64,000 bases of DNA, taken from Pseudomonadota bacterium. Lineage in GTDB: Bacteria > Pseudomonadota > Gammaproteobacteria > Steroidobacterales > Steroidobacteraceae. The stretch spans positions 1 to 64,000 of the forward strand of contig JANXOV010000082.1 in NCBI GenBank assembly GCA_025357635.1, written 5' to 3'. Both the position numbers and the translations under genes were made by a program. The stretch's first letter is position 1; each line of letters begins with the position of its first letter. Of this stretch, positions 17,167-26,106 are shown one piece after another. A model generated the notes under the pieces. It saw nothing but the letters and a program-made list of their open reading frames with translations. It was not told the DNA's origin and searched no databases.

Positions 17167-18159
17167 CTAGAATCCAACGCCGAGGGATAGCAGCCAACTG
17201 CTGTCGATGCCTTTGTGAATGCGCGGCTCGAGTAATTGCTGCGTCAGAACAGCACCGATATCCATCGTGACGTGCCAGGGCAGATACCCGACGACCAGTC
17301 CGGCAGCAACGAAGGGATCGCCAAAATGTTTGCCGTTGCCAGCCGAATCGGTATCGCCGGACACATCGATGCCGGGCGCAGTGATGCGGCCCGCCACGCC
17401 GCGCACCGGACGGGGAATGGCCGCCAGCAGATGCGGCGTCCAGCTCCATGCACCGCGCTGGCGCGGCCACGCGAGTCCGGCGAGCGGCGTGAAGTGACTG
17501 TAGTCATGCGAATAGTCGACCAGGCCGGTTACGCCCGCATCCGCACCGCTGAGGATTTCAAAGCGGCTTGCATAGTCGCGCAGTTCGAGCCGCTGCCATT
17601 GAATGCCGAACAGCCATTCGTGCCGGCCCAGCCATGCGCCGTCGGATTGACGGCGCAACAAAACACCGCCCCCCAAGTCGCGAGCTCGCCCGCGAAGACC
17701 ACTCACCAAGGCCTCAGCCGGCAACTGCAACGGCACGTCCCGGCTGAACCCGACGGCCAGCGGCCGCTGCTCCGGCGAACCGCGAAACTCCAGATCGTCG
17801 AAAAACGCAAACAGCGAGACGCTCCAGACAGGATTCAAGCGCCGCTCGACGCCGATGGAAAACAGTGCGCCGCTGAGTTGCTCAGATCCACTGCGGGTAC
17901 GCGACAACCCCAGACCGAGCTGCCAGGCGTTGGCCTGGCCGTCGCTTTTTCCGCCAAACAGCGGCAGCGCGCTGAAGCGCTGATCCATGGCCGTTTCGGG
18001 CAGATGCTCGGCGACGAACTCGAGGTCTTTGGTGTCCGCGAACGCACTATTTGGCGTGCCTGACAAGAACACGGCAATAGCGGCTACCCGATGAATCGGC
18101 AATGACAAGCGCACCTGAACACTAAGATCATTTTTCAGCTCGGAAAGCAATACGTACAC
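17167..18159 (-). CDS. Putative outer-membrane beta-barrel protein
   Basis: Protein of 330 residues that I cannot assign to a named family. A hydrophobic stretch at about residues 20-42 ending SGTPNSAFA looks like a signal peptide, so the translated start could be slightly later than residue 1. The mature part is rich in alternating polar/hydrophobic strands with aromatic residues, and the last residue is phenylalanine (SLGVGF), both usual for outer-membrane barrels. It lies between the Ser/Thr kinase gene and lldD on the same strand, 41 bases after the kinase stop. It could be a transporter, a porin-like protein or a structural barrel; no function is claimed. Confidence 0.6.
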   Translation of the reverse strand: MYVLLSELKNDLSVQVRLSLPIHRVAAIAVFLSGTPNSAFADTKDLEFVAEHLPETAMDQRFSALPLFGGKSDGQANAWQLGLGLSRTRSGSEQLSGALFSIGVERRLNPVWSVSLFAFFDDLEFRGSPEQRPLAVGFSRDVPLQLPAEALVSGLRGRARDLGGGVLLRRQSDGAWLGRHEWLFGIQWQRLELRDYASRFEILSGADAGVTGLVDYSHDYSHFTPLAGLAWPRQRGAWSWTPHLLAAIPRPVRGVAGRITAPGIDVSGDTDSAGNGKHFGDPFVAAGLVVGYLPWHVTMDIGAVLTQQLLEPRIHKGIDSSWLLSLGVGF

Positions 18160-18200
18160 GCCGAAACCCCTTCATCCCTCCCACTGTATGAGCAGCAGCG

Positions 18201-20915
18201 TCAGAGCGACCCCGAGAGTTCGAGGGCTGCGCGTGTCACCGGATTCCCCGCGTCCAGCGTGGTGCTGAACTGATCCGCAGCCAAACGAGCATTTGCGCGT
18301 GACGCCTCAGCCGCGCCCAAGGAACGCTGCGCCTGCGCCAATGCCAGATAGGCGCGGCCCAGATTGGTGGAAGTTGAACCGGGCAGCATGGTCGGGGTGA
18401 GAATGCGGATCACCGCGCTTGCATCCGCTTCGGCAGCGGCTGGTTCATTCGCATTCAACAGCACCTGCGCTCGACGCAGCAACGTATTCGCCCATATTCG
18501 CACGCCGTTCGCTCCCGACTTGGCCGTCGTCTCGCCCATCGTCACGGCCTCGTCCGCAAGCAACTTCGCACGCGAAAAATCACCTTGCGCAGCGGTGATG
18601 AGGGCACGCTGCGACAGTAGATGCGCAATCGAATAGTGGCCCGGGGGATATGTGTTGCGTAAGCGAGGTTCCAGATCAATCAGCATCGCAGCGGCGCGCG
18701 AAGTATCGCGCTGATCCAGATAGATCTGGGAGCGCAACATCATAGCTTGGTTGACGACCAGCGCGGAGCCCGCCTGAGTGGCTAGCGCACAGCCTCGTTC
18801 CGCGATCTCCGCCGCCTCACCCAGCCGCCCGATTTGGCGCAGCGAACGCGCATAATTGACGAGCAGCATCGGCGACACGGATTGCTCGAAGGGACCGGTC
18901 TTTGCGATGTCGATCGCACGGCGGAAAATCTGTTCAGCTTGCAAGGGCTGGCCGTATAGATCCAGCATAAGTGCCCAATTGTTGAGCAGCGTGCCGGCCG
19001 TCTGCGTGTCGCCGCGCCCCAGCTTGGTCATCAGAGCAAATGCCTGCTGAAACAACGGAACGGCCAACTCGAATTGCCCCGCCTCTCGGTAGGCTTCCGC
19101 CACATCCATCACAGTTCGCAATTCCATCAGGTCGGTGTCGAAGGCCGACGTTCTCAATTCGCGCAGAGCACGCTCCGCCAGGTCGACGGCTTTTCCGCCC
19201 TGGCCCGAAAGCCGTGCAATCGAGCTGGCGTCGCGCAGACAAAAAACTCGATCCAGAGCGAACTGCGGCTCATCGGAAAGCTCCGCAAGTCCTTGCACGA
19301 TCAACTGTTCGGCGCGAGGCAGGTCGACTTTGTAGGCCGACTCCAATCCCAACGCGCAGGCCGCTTTTGCCCGGACAGAAGAATCGCGTAACGCGCGCGA
19401 CTCCCGATAGGCTCGCTCAAGCAGGCGCAGCGAAGTGACGACTTCTTCCTGTTGGCCGTATTGTATGCCGATGAAAATCATCAACTCGATCTGCGTCGCA
19501 TCGTGCGGACCCTGCTGCCGATCGACGATATGCTCTGCTCGTTGCAACAGCTCATTGACCGTGAACGGTTTGCCGGACGGCGCCGCATCCGATAGCAGAA
19601 ACGTGTTCAGATCGGACACCGCCTCCACTCGTGAGATCTGGTCGAAAGCGAAATCGCGTTGAACTTTTGCCTGGTGCGCCTGCCGCAGCATTCCAACGAT
19701 GCCGGCGATAGCGGCCACCAGAGCCAGCGCAGACAGTGCAGCACCGCCTCGATGCCGGCGCACGAACTTGGCGGCGCGATACGTCACCGTGTCAGGCCGC
19801 GCCTGAACGGGCTCGTGCGTGAGGTAGCGCCGCAGATCATCCGCAAATGCATCGACGGAAATATAGCGCTCCGCGGGCGCCTTCTTTAGTGCCTTGCCAA
19901 GAATATTGTCGATGTCACCCTGGAGCATCCGCCGACGTGTGAGCGCCAGACCGGCAACACACGAGGGGCGAATCAATTCTTCGTTGAGAACCACTTGTAG
20001 AAATTGCGCACCCGAACCTGAGCCGACCGTAACCGGATGTGTCCCCGTGAGCAGCAAATACAATACAAGCCCCAAGGAATAAACGTCGGTCGCAGTCGTA
20101 ACCGGCTGGCCCAGCAACTGCTCCGGCGCCGCATACTGTGGAGTCAACGGTGTGGCGCATGATTTCGTCAGAGCGGCCCCTGCGTCGCCGTCGAGCAGCT
20201 TGGCAATTCCAAAATCCAGCAACTTGACCACGCCATCATGCGTCACGAAGACATTCGCCGGTTTGATGTCCCGATGCACGATCAGATTGCTGTGGGCGTG
20301 CGAAACTGCACCGAGCACATTGAGAAACAACCGGATTCGTGCCTCGACCGAGAGTTCGTGCCGCTCGCAATAGGTGTCGATGGGTGCACCCTCAACATAT
20401 TCGAGGACTAGATACGGATATCGGCAATCCAGAACGCCCGCATCTTTGAGCCGCGCGATGTTCGGATGATCGAGCCGGCCGAGCAGATTTCCTTCGATTT
20501 GAAATCGCTGCTCGCCCGCGCTGCCGATCCAAGCGGCGTGCACGAATTTGATCGCGACCTTTCCCTCGAAGCGGCCATCGGAGCGCCGGGCGCGCCATAC
20601 ACTGCCCATTCCGCCGTGCCCGACCTCCGCTTCGACTATGTAAGGTCCGACTGTCCGGCCCACGAACCGCACCGAAGCCAACCCTTCTGCCGGCAGCGGC
20701 GCGGCTCCTTGCAGAAAATCGGAGAAGCTCGCGTTTTCACGCGCCGCTAACAAATCGGCAATGCGGGATGCCATCGCGGCATCAGACTGTCGCAAGACAG
20801 TCAGCCAATGCGTGCGCTGCGCCTCATCCATCTCCAGGGCTTGATCCAACAATCCGCTAAATGCTTGCCAATGGGAGCCCGCGTCGACCGGCAGAGTGCT
20901 ACCAGGCTCATTCAT
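18201..20915 (-). CDS. Serine/threonine protein kinase with transmembrane segment and TPR-rich sensor region
   Basis: Protein of 904 residues. An amino-terminal helical segment of about 100 residues precedes the kinase domain (roughly 100-370), which has VAIKFVH for the ATP lysine, the catalytic loop HRDIKPANV and the DFG motif in LLDFGIAKLL. A single membrane helix near residue 405-425 follows, and the carboxy-terminal half is built of tetratricopeptide-like helices. This is the standard layout of proteobacterial kinases coded next to ECF sigma factors of the TIGR02999 type. ATG 20915 overlaps the sigma factor stop (ATGA), so the two are translationally coupled. By analogy with PknT of Vibrio parahaemolyticus, the kinase probably activates the sigma factor by phosphorylation; that is inference. 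Confidence 0.88.
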   Translation of the reverse strand: MNEPGSTLPVDAGSHWQAFSGLLDQALEMDEAQRTHWLTVLRQSDAAMASRIADLLAARENASFSDFLQGAAPLPAEGLASVRFVGRTVGPYIVEAEVGHGGMGSVWRARRSDGRFEGKVAIKFVHAAWIGSAGEQRFQIEGNLLGRLDHPNIARLKDAGVLDCRYPYLVLEYVEGAPIDTYCERHELSVEARIRLFLNVLGAVSHAHSNLIVHRDIKPANVFVTHDGVVKLLDFGIAKLLDGDAGAALTKSCATPLTPQYAAPEQLLGQPVTTATDVYSLGLVLYLLLTGTHPVTVGSGSGAQFLQVVLNEELIRPSCVAGLALTRRRMLQGDIDNILGKALKKAPAERYISVDAFADDLRRYLTHEPVQARPDTVTYRAAKFVRRHRGGAALSALALVAAIAGIVGMLRQAHQAKVQRDFAFDQISRVEAVSDLNTFLLSDAAPSGKPFTVNELLQRAEHIVDRQQGPHDATQIELMIFIGIQYGQQEEVVTSLRLLERAYRESRALRDSSVRAKAACALGLESAYKVDLPRAEQLIVQGLAELSDEPQFALDRVFCLRDASSIARLSGQGGKAVDLAERALRELRTSAFDTDLMELRTVMDVAEAYREAGQFELAVPLFQQAFALMTKLGRGDTQTAGTLLNNWALMLDLYGQPLQAEQIFRRAIDIAKTGPFEQSVSPMLLVNYARSLRQIGRLGEAAEIAERGCALATQAGSALVVNQAMMLRSQIYLDQRDTSRAAAMLIDLEPRLRNTYPPGHYSIAHLLSQRALITAAQGDFSRAKLLADEAVTMGETTAKSGANGVRIWANTLLRRAQVLLNANEPAAAEADASAVIRILTPTMLPGSTSTNLGRAYLALAQAQRSLGAAEASRANARLAADQFSTTLDAGNPVTRAALELSGSL

Positions 20916-21478
20916 TCCGCGACATCGCTCAATTGCTGAAACAGAAGAACGCGCGCCTTCTCCCAATCGCGCTGCACGGTACGCAAGGCTACACCGCGCA
21001 TCGCGGCAATGTCGTGCAACGAAAACCCGCAGAAATAGCGCAGGTCCACGACCTCGGCAAGCCGTGAGTCGTGAACCGCCAATTCATCGAGCGCGTCGGA
21101 CAATCGAGTCAGAGTCTGTTGCTCGCCGTCCGGCTCGGGGATCTGTTCGGCCAGTTGATCATTGAGCTGGGTGAACTGAAATTCGCCGCCTCGCTTGTGG
21201 GCACAGCGCTGGCGCGAAAAATCGATGATGAGCCCGCGCATGACGCGCGAAGCGTAACCCATGAACTGGTAGCGATCGGGGAAGACCGCCTGACCCTGCA
21301 CGATGCCCAGATAGGTCTCGTGGAGCAATGTCGTGGGGCTGATGGCTGCCGCGCCGTCGTTTTGCAGATGCCGCTTGGCCAGCCGGTGTAATTCGACATA
21401 AAGCGTGGAAAACAGCTTTTCCTTCGCACCTGGCGCGCGCGACTCGACTTCGGCCAACAGCGGCGCCAAAGAGTCCAT
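20912..21478 (-). CDS. ECF-family RNA polymerase sigma factor (TIGR02999 / ECF43-like)
   Basis: Sigma factor of 188 residues with sigma-2 and sigma-4 regions. Typical blocks are ISPTTLLHETYLGIV, FMGYASRVMRGLIIDFSRQ in region 2, and SLHDIAAMRGVALRTVQRDW in the region 4 helix-turn-helix. ATG 21478 is chosen over ATG 21493 because GAGGAG, the ribosome binding site, lies between them. No anti-sigma factor is adjacent; instead the overlapping next gene is a Ser/Thr kinase, as in the EcfP-PknT pair where threonine phosphorylation switches the sigma factor on. Its regulon could include the barrel protein downstream, but no promoter motif was demonstrated. Confidence 0.88.
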   Translation of the reverse strand: MDSLAPLLAEVESRAPGAKEKLFSTLYVELHRLAKRHLQNDGAAAISPTTLLHETYLGIVQGQAVFPDRYQFMGYASRVMRGLIIDFSRQRCAHKRGGEFQFTQLNDQLAEQIPEPDGEQQTLTRLSDALDELAVHDSRLAEVVDLRYFCGFSLHDIAAMRGVALRTVQRDWEKARVLLFQQLSDVAE

Positions 21479-21612
21479 CCGCACGCTCCTCATCAGCCCT
21501 TTGCTGAATATTACACACGAAAGCCACTCCTGCGTGTCGTGTTTGGGCCGCCGATTACGATTTAGGGTATATAGGGCCGGTTATCGAGCCCGCTGGAATG
21601 GGAGAGGCACGA

Positions 21613-23097
21613 ATGAAGACGAAACGATTCGCAATTGTGGCCTTGGTCAGCGCGTTGGGAATGACCGGCGCTGTGCATGCCGATCCGCAGCGATTGAGCA
21701 ATCGCCTGATCATCGGCGTCAATGCCAGTGGGCTGATGGGCACGTTCAAGGCCGACGGACCTATCGACAAACGCAACGAATTCTTCAAGAGCCTGGGTTC
21801 CAACGGACGCAGCTGCGCAACCTGCCATGACGCAGCACAGGCCATGAGCTTCACGCCCGCGCATGCACAACGACTGTTCAAGGAAACGCGCGGCGCGGAT
21901 CCGCTGTTTGCAAGCGTGGATGGCGCCAATTGCAGCAACGTCGTGCGCTCGGATCGTGCCGGCCACAGCCTGCTGCTCAAGAGCGGCTTGATCCGTATTC
22001 CCACACCGGTCCCCGTCAATGCGGAATTTTCGATTTCCGTGGTACAGGACCCTTACGGCTGCGCGCTGCAAATAGACCCGAAGACCCATGTACTGACCGC
22101 TTCGGTCTATCGCCGGCCGCTGCCAACCGCAAATCTCACCTTTCTAAGCGCCATCATGTTCGATGGGCGTGAGACACTCGCGCCGCTAAACAGCGCCGAT
22201 ACGCTCGCGGCCAATCTGCGTACGGGTCTACTACATCAGGCGATGGATGCCACATTGGGTCACGCCGAAGCTGCCGCCTCGCCAACGGATGCGCAGCTCA
22301 AATCCATCGTCGACTTTGAACTTGCGATGTTCTCGGGACAGCTTTGGGACAACCGTGCGGGCTTGTTGAGCGGCGCGGGCGCCGGCGGCGGACCGATGAA
22401 CTTGTCCAACCAGCTCTACTACCCTGGCATCAACGATACCTTGGGCGCTGACCCCAACGGCATTCCCTTCACCGCGGTCAGCATGACCTTGTATTCGGCC
22501 TGGGAGCAATCATCGGCCACTCGCCGCGGTGAGAGCAATGAAGGCGACGCACGCGCCGAGATTGCAGCCGGCGAAGCGCTGTTTAACAGTGCGCCGATGA
22601 CGATCAGCAACGTGCGCGGCTTGAACGACAATGCAGCGCTCGGCAGACCGTCAGCCTTCGCCGGAACCTGCGCAACCTGTCACGACACACCCAATATTGG
22701 CCATCATTCCCTGCCCTTGCCGCTGGATATCGGCACGGGACACACCGCAAACGCCAATTTCGAATCCGACGCCGTGGTCGCGGCCGCCGTGGCTGAATTG
22801 AGCATGCCGGACCTGCCGGTGTTCCTTGTCTCCGGCTGCCCGAATCCATTCGATCCGGGGCAAGCAGCCTCGTTTTACACGACGGATCCGGGTCGAGCGC
22901 TCATCTCGGGACACTGCGCGGATTTCAATCGCCTCAAGGGTCCGATTCTGCGCGGTCTCGCCGGGCGCGCACCGTATTTTCACAATGGCGCGGCTGCGAA
23001 TCTGCGCGAACTGGTCAACTTCTACAATCAGCGCTTCAAAATGGCTTTGAGCGAGCGCCAGAAGGATCAGTTGGTCGCCTTCCTCAACGCACTGTAG
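21613..23097 (+). CDS. Secreted di-haem c-type cytochrome, cytochrome c peroxidase (MauG/CCP) family-like
   Basis: Exported protein of 494 residues with a signal peptide (residues 1-23, ending GAVHA). Two CXXCH haem c attachment motifs occur: C68-C71-H72 (CATCHD) and C353-C356-H357 (CATCHDTP). A C-terminal block LRGLAGRAPYFHNGAA matches the family of di-haem cytochrome c peroxidase-like proteins, which reduce peroxide or carry out other periplasmic oxidations. ATG 21613 follows GGGAGAGG by several bases and is preferred to the upstream in-frame start at 21598. It is divergent from the sigma factor gene. It is far longer than classical CcpA (about 330 residues), so the reaction is uncertain. 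Confidence 0.82.
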   Translation: MKTKRFAIVALVSALGMTGAVHADPQRLSNRLIIGVNASGLMGTFKADGPIDKRNEFFKSLGSNGRSCATCHDAAQAMSFTPAHAQRLFKETRGADPLFASVDGANCSNVVRSDRAGHSLLLKSGLIRIPTPVPVNAEFSISVVQDPYGCALQIDPKTHVLTASVYRRPLPTANLTFLSAIMFDGRETLAPLNSADTLAANLRTGLLHQAMDATLGHAEAAASPTDAQLKSIVDFELAMFSGQLWDNRAGLLSGAGAGGGPMNLSNQLYYPGINDTLGADPNGIPFTAVSMTLYSAWEQSSATRRGESNEGDARAEIAAGEALFNSAPMTISNVRGLNDNAALGRPSAFAGTCATCHDTPNIGHHSLPLPLDIGTGHTANANFESDAVVAAAVAELSMPDLPVFLVSGCPNPFDPGQAASFYTTDPGRALISGHCADFNRLKGPILRGLAGRAPYFHNGAAANLRELVNFYNQRFKMALSERQKDQLVAFLNAL

Positions 23098-23098
23098 A

Positions 23099-23542
23099 TC
23101 AGTCTGCTCGTACCAGCAGAACGGGCACGGGAGTCGCGCGGAGCACTTGCTCGGCATCGCTACCCAGGGCGAGCCGGCGCAAGCCGCGCCGGCCATGGGT
23201 GCCCATCACGATCAGGCCGGCTCCCGAGTTCCTGGCCTCGGCGACGATGGAAGTCGCGGCAGGCCCGCCGATGACCTCCAGAAGGACCCGTTCGGGCGTG
23301 AGCCCCGCCTTTCGAACCGCGTTTTCCGCGTCGTCGAGAATCTGCTTGCCACCCTCGCGCAGTGAATCGATCACGGTGCCAGCGTAAAGACCTGACCCGT
23401 AGGAGTAATCCAGGATCAATTCGTTGACCACGTGCACCAGACGGATCACGCCACCACGTTCACTCGCCAGCCGGATGGCCTCGTTCAGACCTCGATTGGA
23501 TGCGGCGCTTCCATCCACGGGGACCAGTATCTTGTCGTACAT
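23099..23542 (-). CDS. Universal stress protein (UspA family)
   Basis: Single-domain universal stress protein of 147 residues starting KILVPVDGSAASNRG. The ATP-binding motif typical of nucleotide-binding Usp proteins is seen as GTHGRRGLRRLALGSDAE near the carboxy end. Start ATG 23542 begins the conserved first strand; the longer open frame upstream has no similarity and would overlap the FNR gene. It is convergent with the cytochrome gene, with a single base between stops, and divergent from the FNR-like regulator 55 bases away, so FNR may control it. Confidence 0.88.
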   Translation of the reverse strand: MYDKILVPVDGSAASNRGLNEAIRLASERGGVIRLVHVVNELILDYSYGSGLYAGTVIDSLREGGKQILDDAENAVRKAGLTPERVLLEVIGGPAATSIVAEARNSGAGLIVMGTHGRRGLRRLALGSDAEQVLRATPVPVLLVRAD

Positions 23543-23597
23543 TAGCCAATGATAGCCCGACGGCAGCCGCAGCCAACACGAGGAAACCCGTAGATCA

Positions 23598-24383
23598 ATG
23601 CGTTTGAGCGCAACTCGCAGGATGCGTAGAATTGCCACAGTGCTGCGACCCCACTCACGCCTCAAGATCGCCAGTGACGATGGCGACGAACTGCAATTTT
23701 GCAGCAGCTGCGCATTTTCCGCCGCCTGCCTCGGCACCGGCTACGATAAAGCCCGCCTGGCCGAATTGCATGTCTTGGTTGAACACGTAGGACCGTTCGA
23801 CGCGGGCGAGGTGATTTTTCGCGAGGGCGAAGCCTTCACCTCGATTGCGGCGGTGCGCTCTGGCACCGTCAAAACTTTCGTCACCGACGCATCCGGCCGC
23901 GAGCAGGTTCTCGGTTTCTTCCTACCGGGCGAAATTATCGGATTGAATGCCATCTCGGTCGGGCGCTACCCGTGCAATGCGGTGGCCCTGGACAACGTGG
24001 GCCTGTGCCGCTTTGCGTTTCCCCTCATGGCGACACTGGCTCTGCGCATGCCCGTCCTGCAGCAGGAATTGTTTCGCCTGCTCAGTCACGACATCGGTAA
24101 GGCGGCGCTGCTGGGCGGCGATTTCACCGCCGATGAACGCATGGCAGCCTTTCTCATCACGCTGTCGCGGCGCCTTGCAAGCCGAGGATTCTCCGCCACC
24201 CGGCTGCACCTGGCGATGTCGCGGACGGACATCGGCAACTACCTGCGGCTGGCACCGGAAACCGTGAGCCGCGTGTTGCGGCGTCTGCAACAAACGAACG
24301 TGGTGCGCATCGAGCGCCGTGAGATCGAGTTGCTCGATCCGGGCCAGCTGCACGTCATGGGCCGCGCGATATTGCGCGAATAG
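23598..24383 (+). CDS. fnr: FNR-type Crp/Fnr transcriptional regulator with 4Fe-4S cysteines
   Basis: Oxygen-sensing regulator of 261 residues. C35, C38, C44 and C137 have the same spacing (2, 5 and 92 intervening residues) as C20, C23, C29 and C122 of E. coli FNR, the four ligands of its oxygen-labile 4Fe-4S cluster. A cyclic-nucleotide-binding-like barrel follows, and the carboxy-terminal helix-turn-helix reads DIGNYLRLAPETVSRVLRRL, in which the E and SR residues contact FNR boxes. GAGGAAA sits about 13 bases before the ATG. It is divergent from the universal stress gene and upstream of an NnrS gene, an arrangement fitting an anaerobic or nitric oxide response. No clear TTGAT-N4-ATCAA site was found nearby. 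Confidence 0.88.
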   Translation: MRLSATRRMRRIATVLRPHSRLKIASDDGDELQFCSSCAFSAACLGTGYDKARLAELHVLVEHVGPFDAGEVIFREGEAFTSIAAVRSGTVKTFVTDASGREQVLGFFLPGEIIGLNAISVGRYPCNAVALDNVGLCRFAFPLMATLALRMPVLQQELFRLLSHDIGKAALLGGDFTADERMAAFLITLSRRLASRGFSATRLHLAMSRTDIGNYLRLAPETVSRVLRRLQQTNVVRIERREIELLDPGQLHVMGRAILRE

Positions 24384-24408
24384 CCGCTCCAGCGCCGGAT
24401 ACAAATCC

Positions 24409-25653
24409 TTGCAGCACCCAAAGGCAGACAACTTACGCGAATCTTCGTTGTGGCTGCGCGATGTGCTGTCCGCGGCCCCGCATCGCCTGCTGTTTTTCGT
24501 CGGTGCCACCCAGGTGCTGGCGGCGATGACCTGGTGGACGCTGTGGCTGATCGATGCCCGGTGGCAGGGGCTGAACTTGCCTCTGTCACCGGTTCCAGCA
24601 GGCTGGCTGCACGCCATCATCATGCAGTATCAGTTGCTGCCGCCTTTCATGTTCGGGTTTCTGCTCACCGTCTTTCCCCGCTGGATGAATCTTGCGCCGC
24701 TCACCCGCTGGCACTACCTTCCGGTGGCCGTGTTCTTTTTCCTGGGTCAGGCATTGACTTTGACCGGCGCGCTGGGTTCGCTGCCGCTATTGCAGGCGGG
24801 CGTTGCCTGCACGCTCGCCGGCTGGGGCGTCGGATTGGTTCATCTAGGCCGGCTGCTGCTGAGCGAAGCCGGACGCACATGGCACGCGCTGAGTTGTTTT
24901 GCGGCATTGTGCATCGGCATGTCCGGCCTCGCCTTGTTTCTCTGTTTTCTGCTGTTCCTCGATGCGCAGCTGTTGTACGTGGCGCTGCAGCTCGGCGGCG
25001 CGACGTTCCTGTTGCCGATTTTCTTTACGGTCTGCCATCGCATGATCCCCTTCTTCACCGGCGCGGTGTACGGCGACTATCCGCTATACCGGCCCCTGTG
25101 GACGTTGGCGGCATTCTGGCTACTGCTGCTCATGCATACGATTCTGACTCTGCTGCACGGCTATGCCTTGCTCTGGATGCCGGATCTTGCCATCGTCGCG
25201 CTATCGGCGTGGCTGCTGTGGCGCTGGTGGCCGCGCGCCGCGCGCAGGCCGCTGCTGCTGCTCGTTCTGTTCGCCGCATTTGCCTGGCTTCCCATCGCGT
25301 TTTCCCTGTTCGCTGCGCAAAGTATTTGGTATCAATGGAAGGGTGAGTTCATTCTGGGACGCGCACCGGCACATGCCCTGTTCATCGGCTTTTTCAGCAG
25401 CATGCTGGTGGCGATGGTGACGCGCGTGACGCAGGGACACTCCGGGCGCCCGCTGCAGTTGGGACGCGTCGCCGGCTTCGCATTCATCCTGGTGCAAGCC
25501 GTATCGATACTACGCGTCGCCGCCGAAACGCTTCCCGATTCGCGCGCGTGGTTTGCCGTCGCCGGGACCGGCTGGCTGATCGCCTTTCTGCCCTGGGTTG
25601 TTCGCTCGGCCTGGATCTTTCTCACGCCGCGCATCGACGGCGCCGCTGGCTGA
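24409..25653 (+). CDS. nnrS: NnrS family haem/copper membrane protein
   Basis: Integral inner-membrane protein of about 414 residues with roughly 12 hydrophobic helices. The amino-terminal SAAPHRLLFFVGA block and the central TVCHRMIPFFTGAVYG block are hallmarks of NnrS, a haem- and copper-containing protein made under control of nitric-oxide-responsive FNR-type regulators and thought to protect cells from nitrosative stress. The start is uncertain: TTG 24409 or TTG 24448 fit after the FNR stop at 24383, and no ATG precedes the conserved block in frame outside fnr. The next gene begins 3 bases after its stop. Confidence 0.83.
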   Translation: MQHPKADNLRESSLWLRDVLSAAPHRLLFFVGATQVLAAMTWWTLWLIDARWQGLNLPLSPVPAGWLHAIIMQYQLLPPFMFGFLLTVFPRWMNLAPLTRWHYLPVAVFFFLGQALTLTGALGSLPLLQAGVACTLAGWGVGLVHLGRLLLSEAGRTWHALSCFAALCIGMSGLALFLCFLLFLDAQLLYVALQLGGATFLLPIFFTVCHRMIPFFTGAVYGDYPLYRPLWTLAAFWLLLLMHTILTLLHGYALLWMPDLAIVALSAWLLWRWWPRAARRPLLLLVLFAAFAWLPIAFSLFAAQSIWYQWKGEFILGRAPAHALFIGFFSSMLVAMVTRVTQGHSGRPLQLGRVAGFAFILVQAVSILRVAAETLPDSRAWFAVAGTGWLIAFLPWVVRSAWIFLTPRIDGAAG

Positions 25654-25656
25654 GCG

Positions 25657-26058
25657 ATGTTCGAATACTACTGGCCGGCCAAGTGGATTCACGTCGGTGC
25701 GGTGCTGGCCAGCGGTACGCTGTTTTTACTTCGCGGGCTCGGCGTACAAGCGCGGCATCAATGGCCGATGCATCCGGCGGCTCGCTACCTCAGCTACAGC
25801 ATAGACACGGTGTTGCTCGGCGCTGCGCTCACGCTCGCGGCCCTGCTGCCGCAGGGCGCATTCTCCAACGGCTGGCTCGCGGCCAAACTGCTGCTGCTCG
25901 CAGGCTACGTGATACTGGGCAGCTTCGCGCTGAAGCGAGCGAGGACGCCGCGCATGCGGCTGACTTGTTACATCGCCGCATTGCTGAGCTTCGCGTTCAT
26001 GGTGTCCATCGCGTACGCCCATGATCCGCTGGGCATACTGCGCCGCCTTTTACGCTGA
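25657..26058 (+). CDS. SirB2-family membrane protein
   Basis: Small integral membrane protein of 133 residues with four hydrophobic helices. The opening FEYYWPAKWIHVGAVLASGTLF and the later WLAAKLLLLAGYVILG stretches match the SirB2/invasion regulator family, whose function is poorly defined and which often lies next to respiratory genes. It begins 3 bases after nnrS and presumably belongs to the fnr-nnrS transcript. The link with oxygen or nitric oxide metabolism is inferred only from this position. Confidence 0.78.
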   Translation: MFEYYWPAKWIHVGAVLASGTLFLLRGLGVQARHQWPMHPAARYLSYSIDTVLLGAALTLAALLPQGAFSNGWLAAKLLLLAGYVILGSFALKRARTPRMRLTCYIAALLSFAFMVSIAYAHDPLGILRRLLR

Positions 26059-26106
26059 TTGAAGCAGACGGACTCCGCCGGTCGCTGGTGCATGTTCATC
26101 GCCAGC

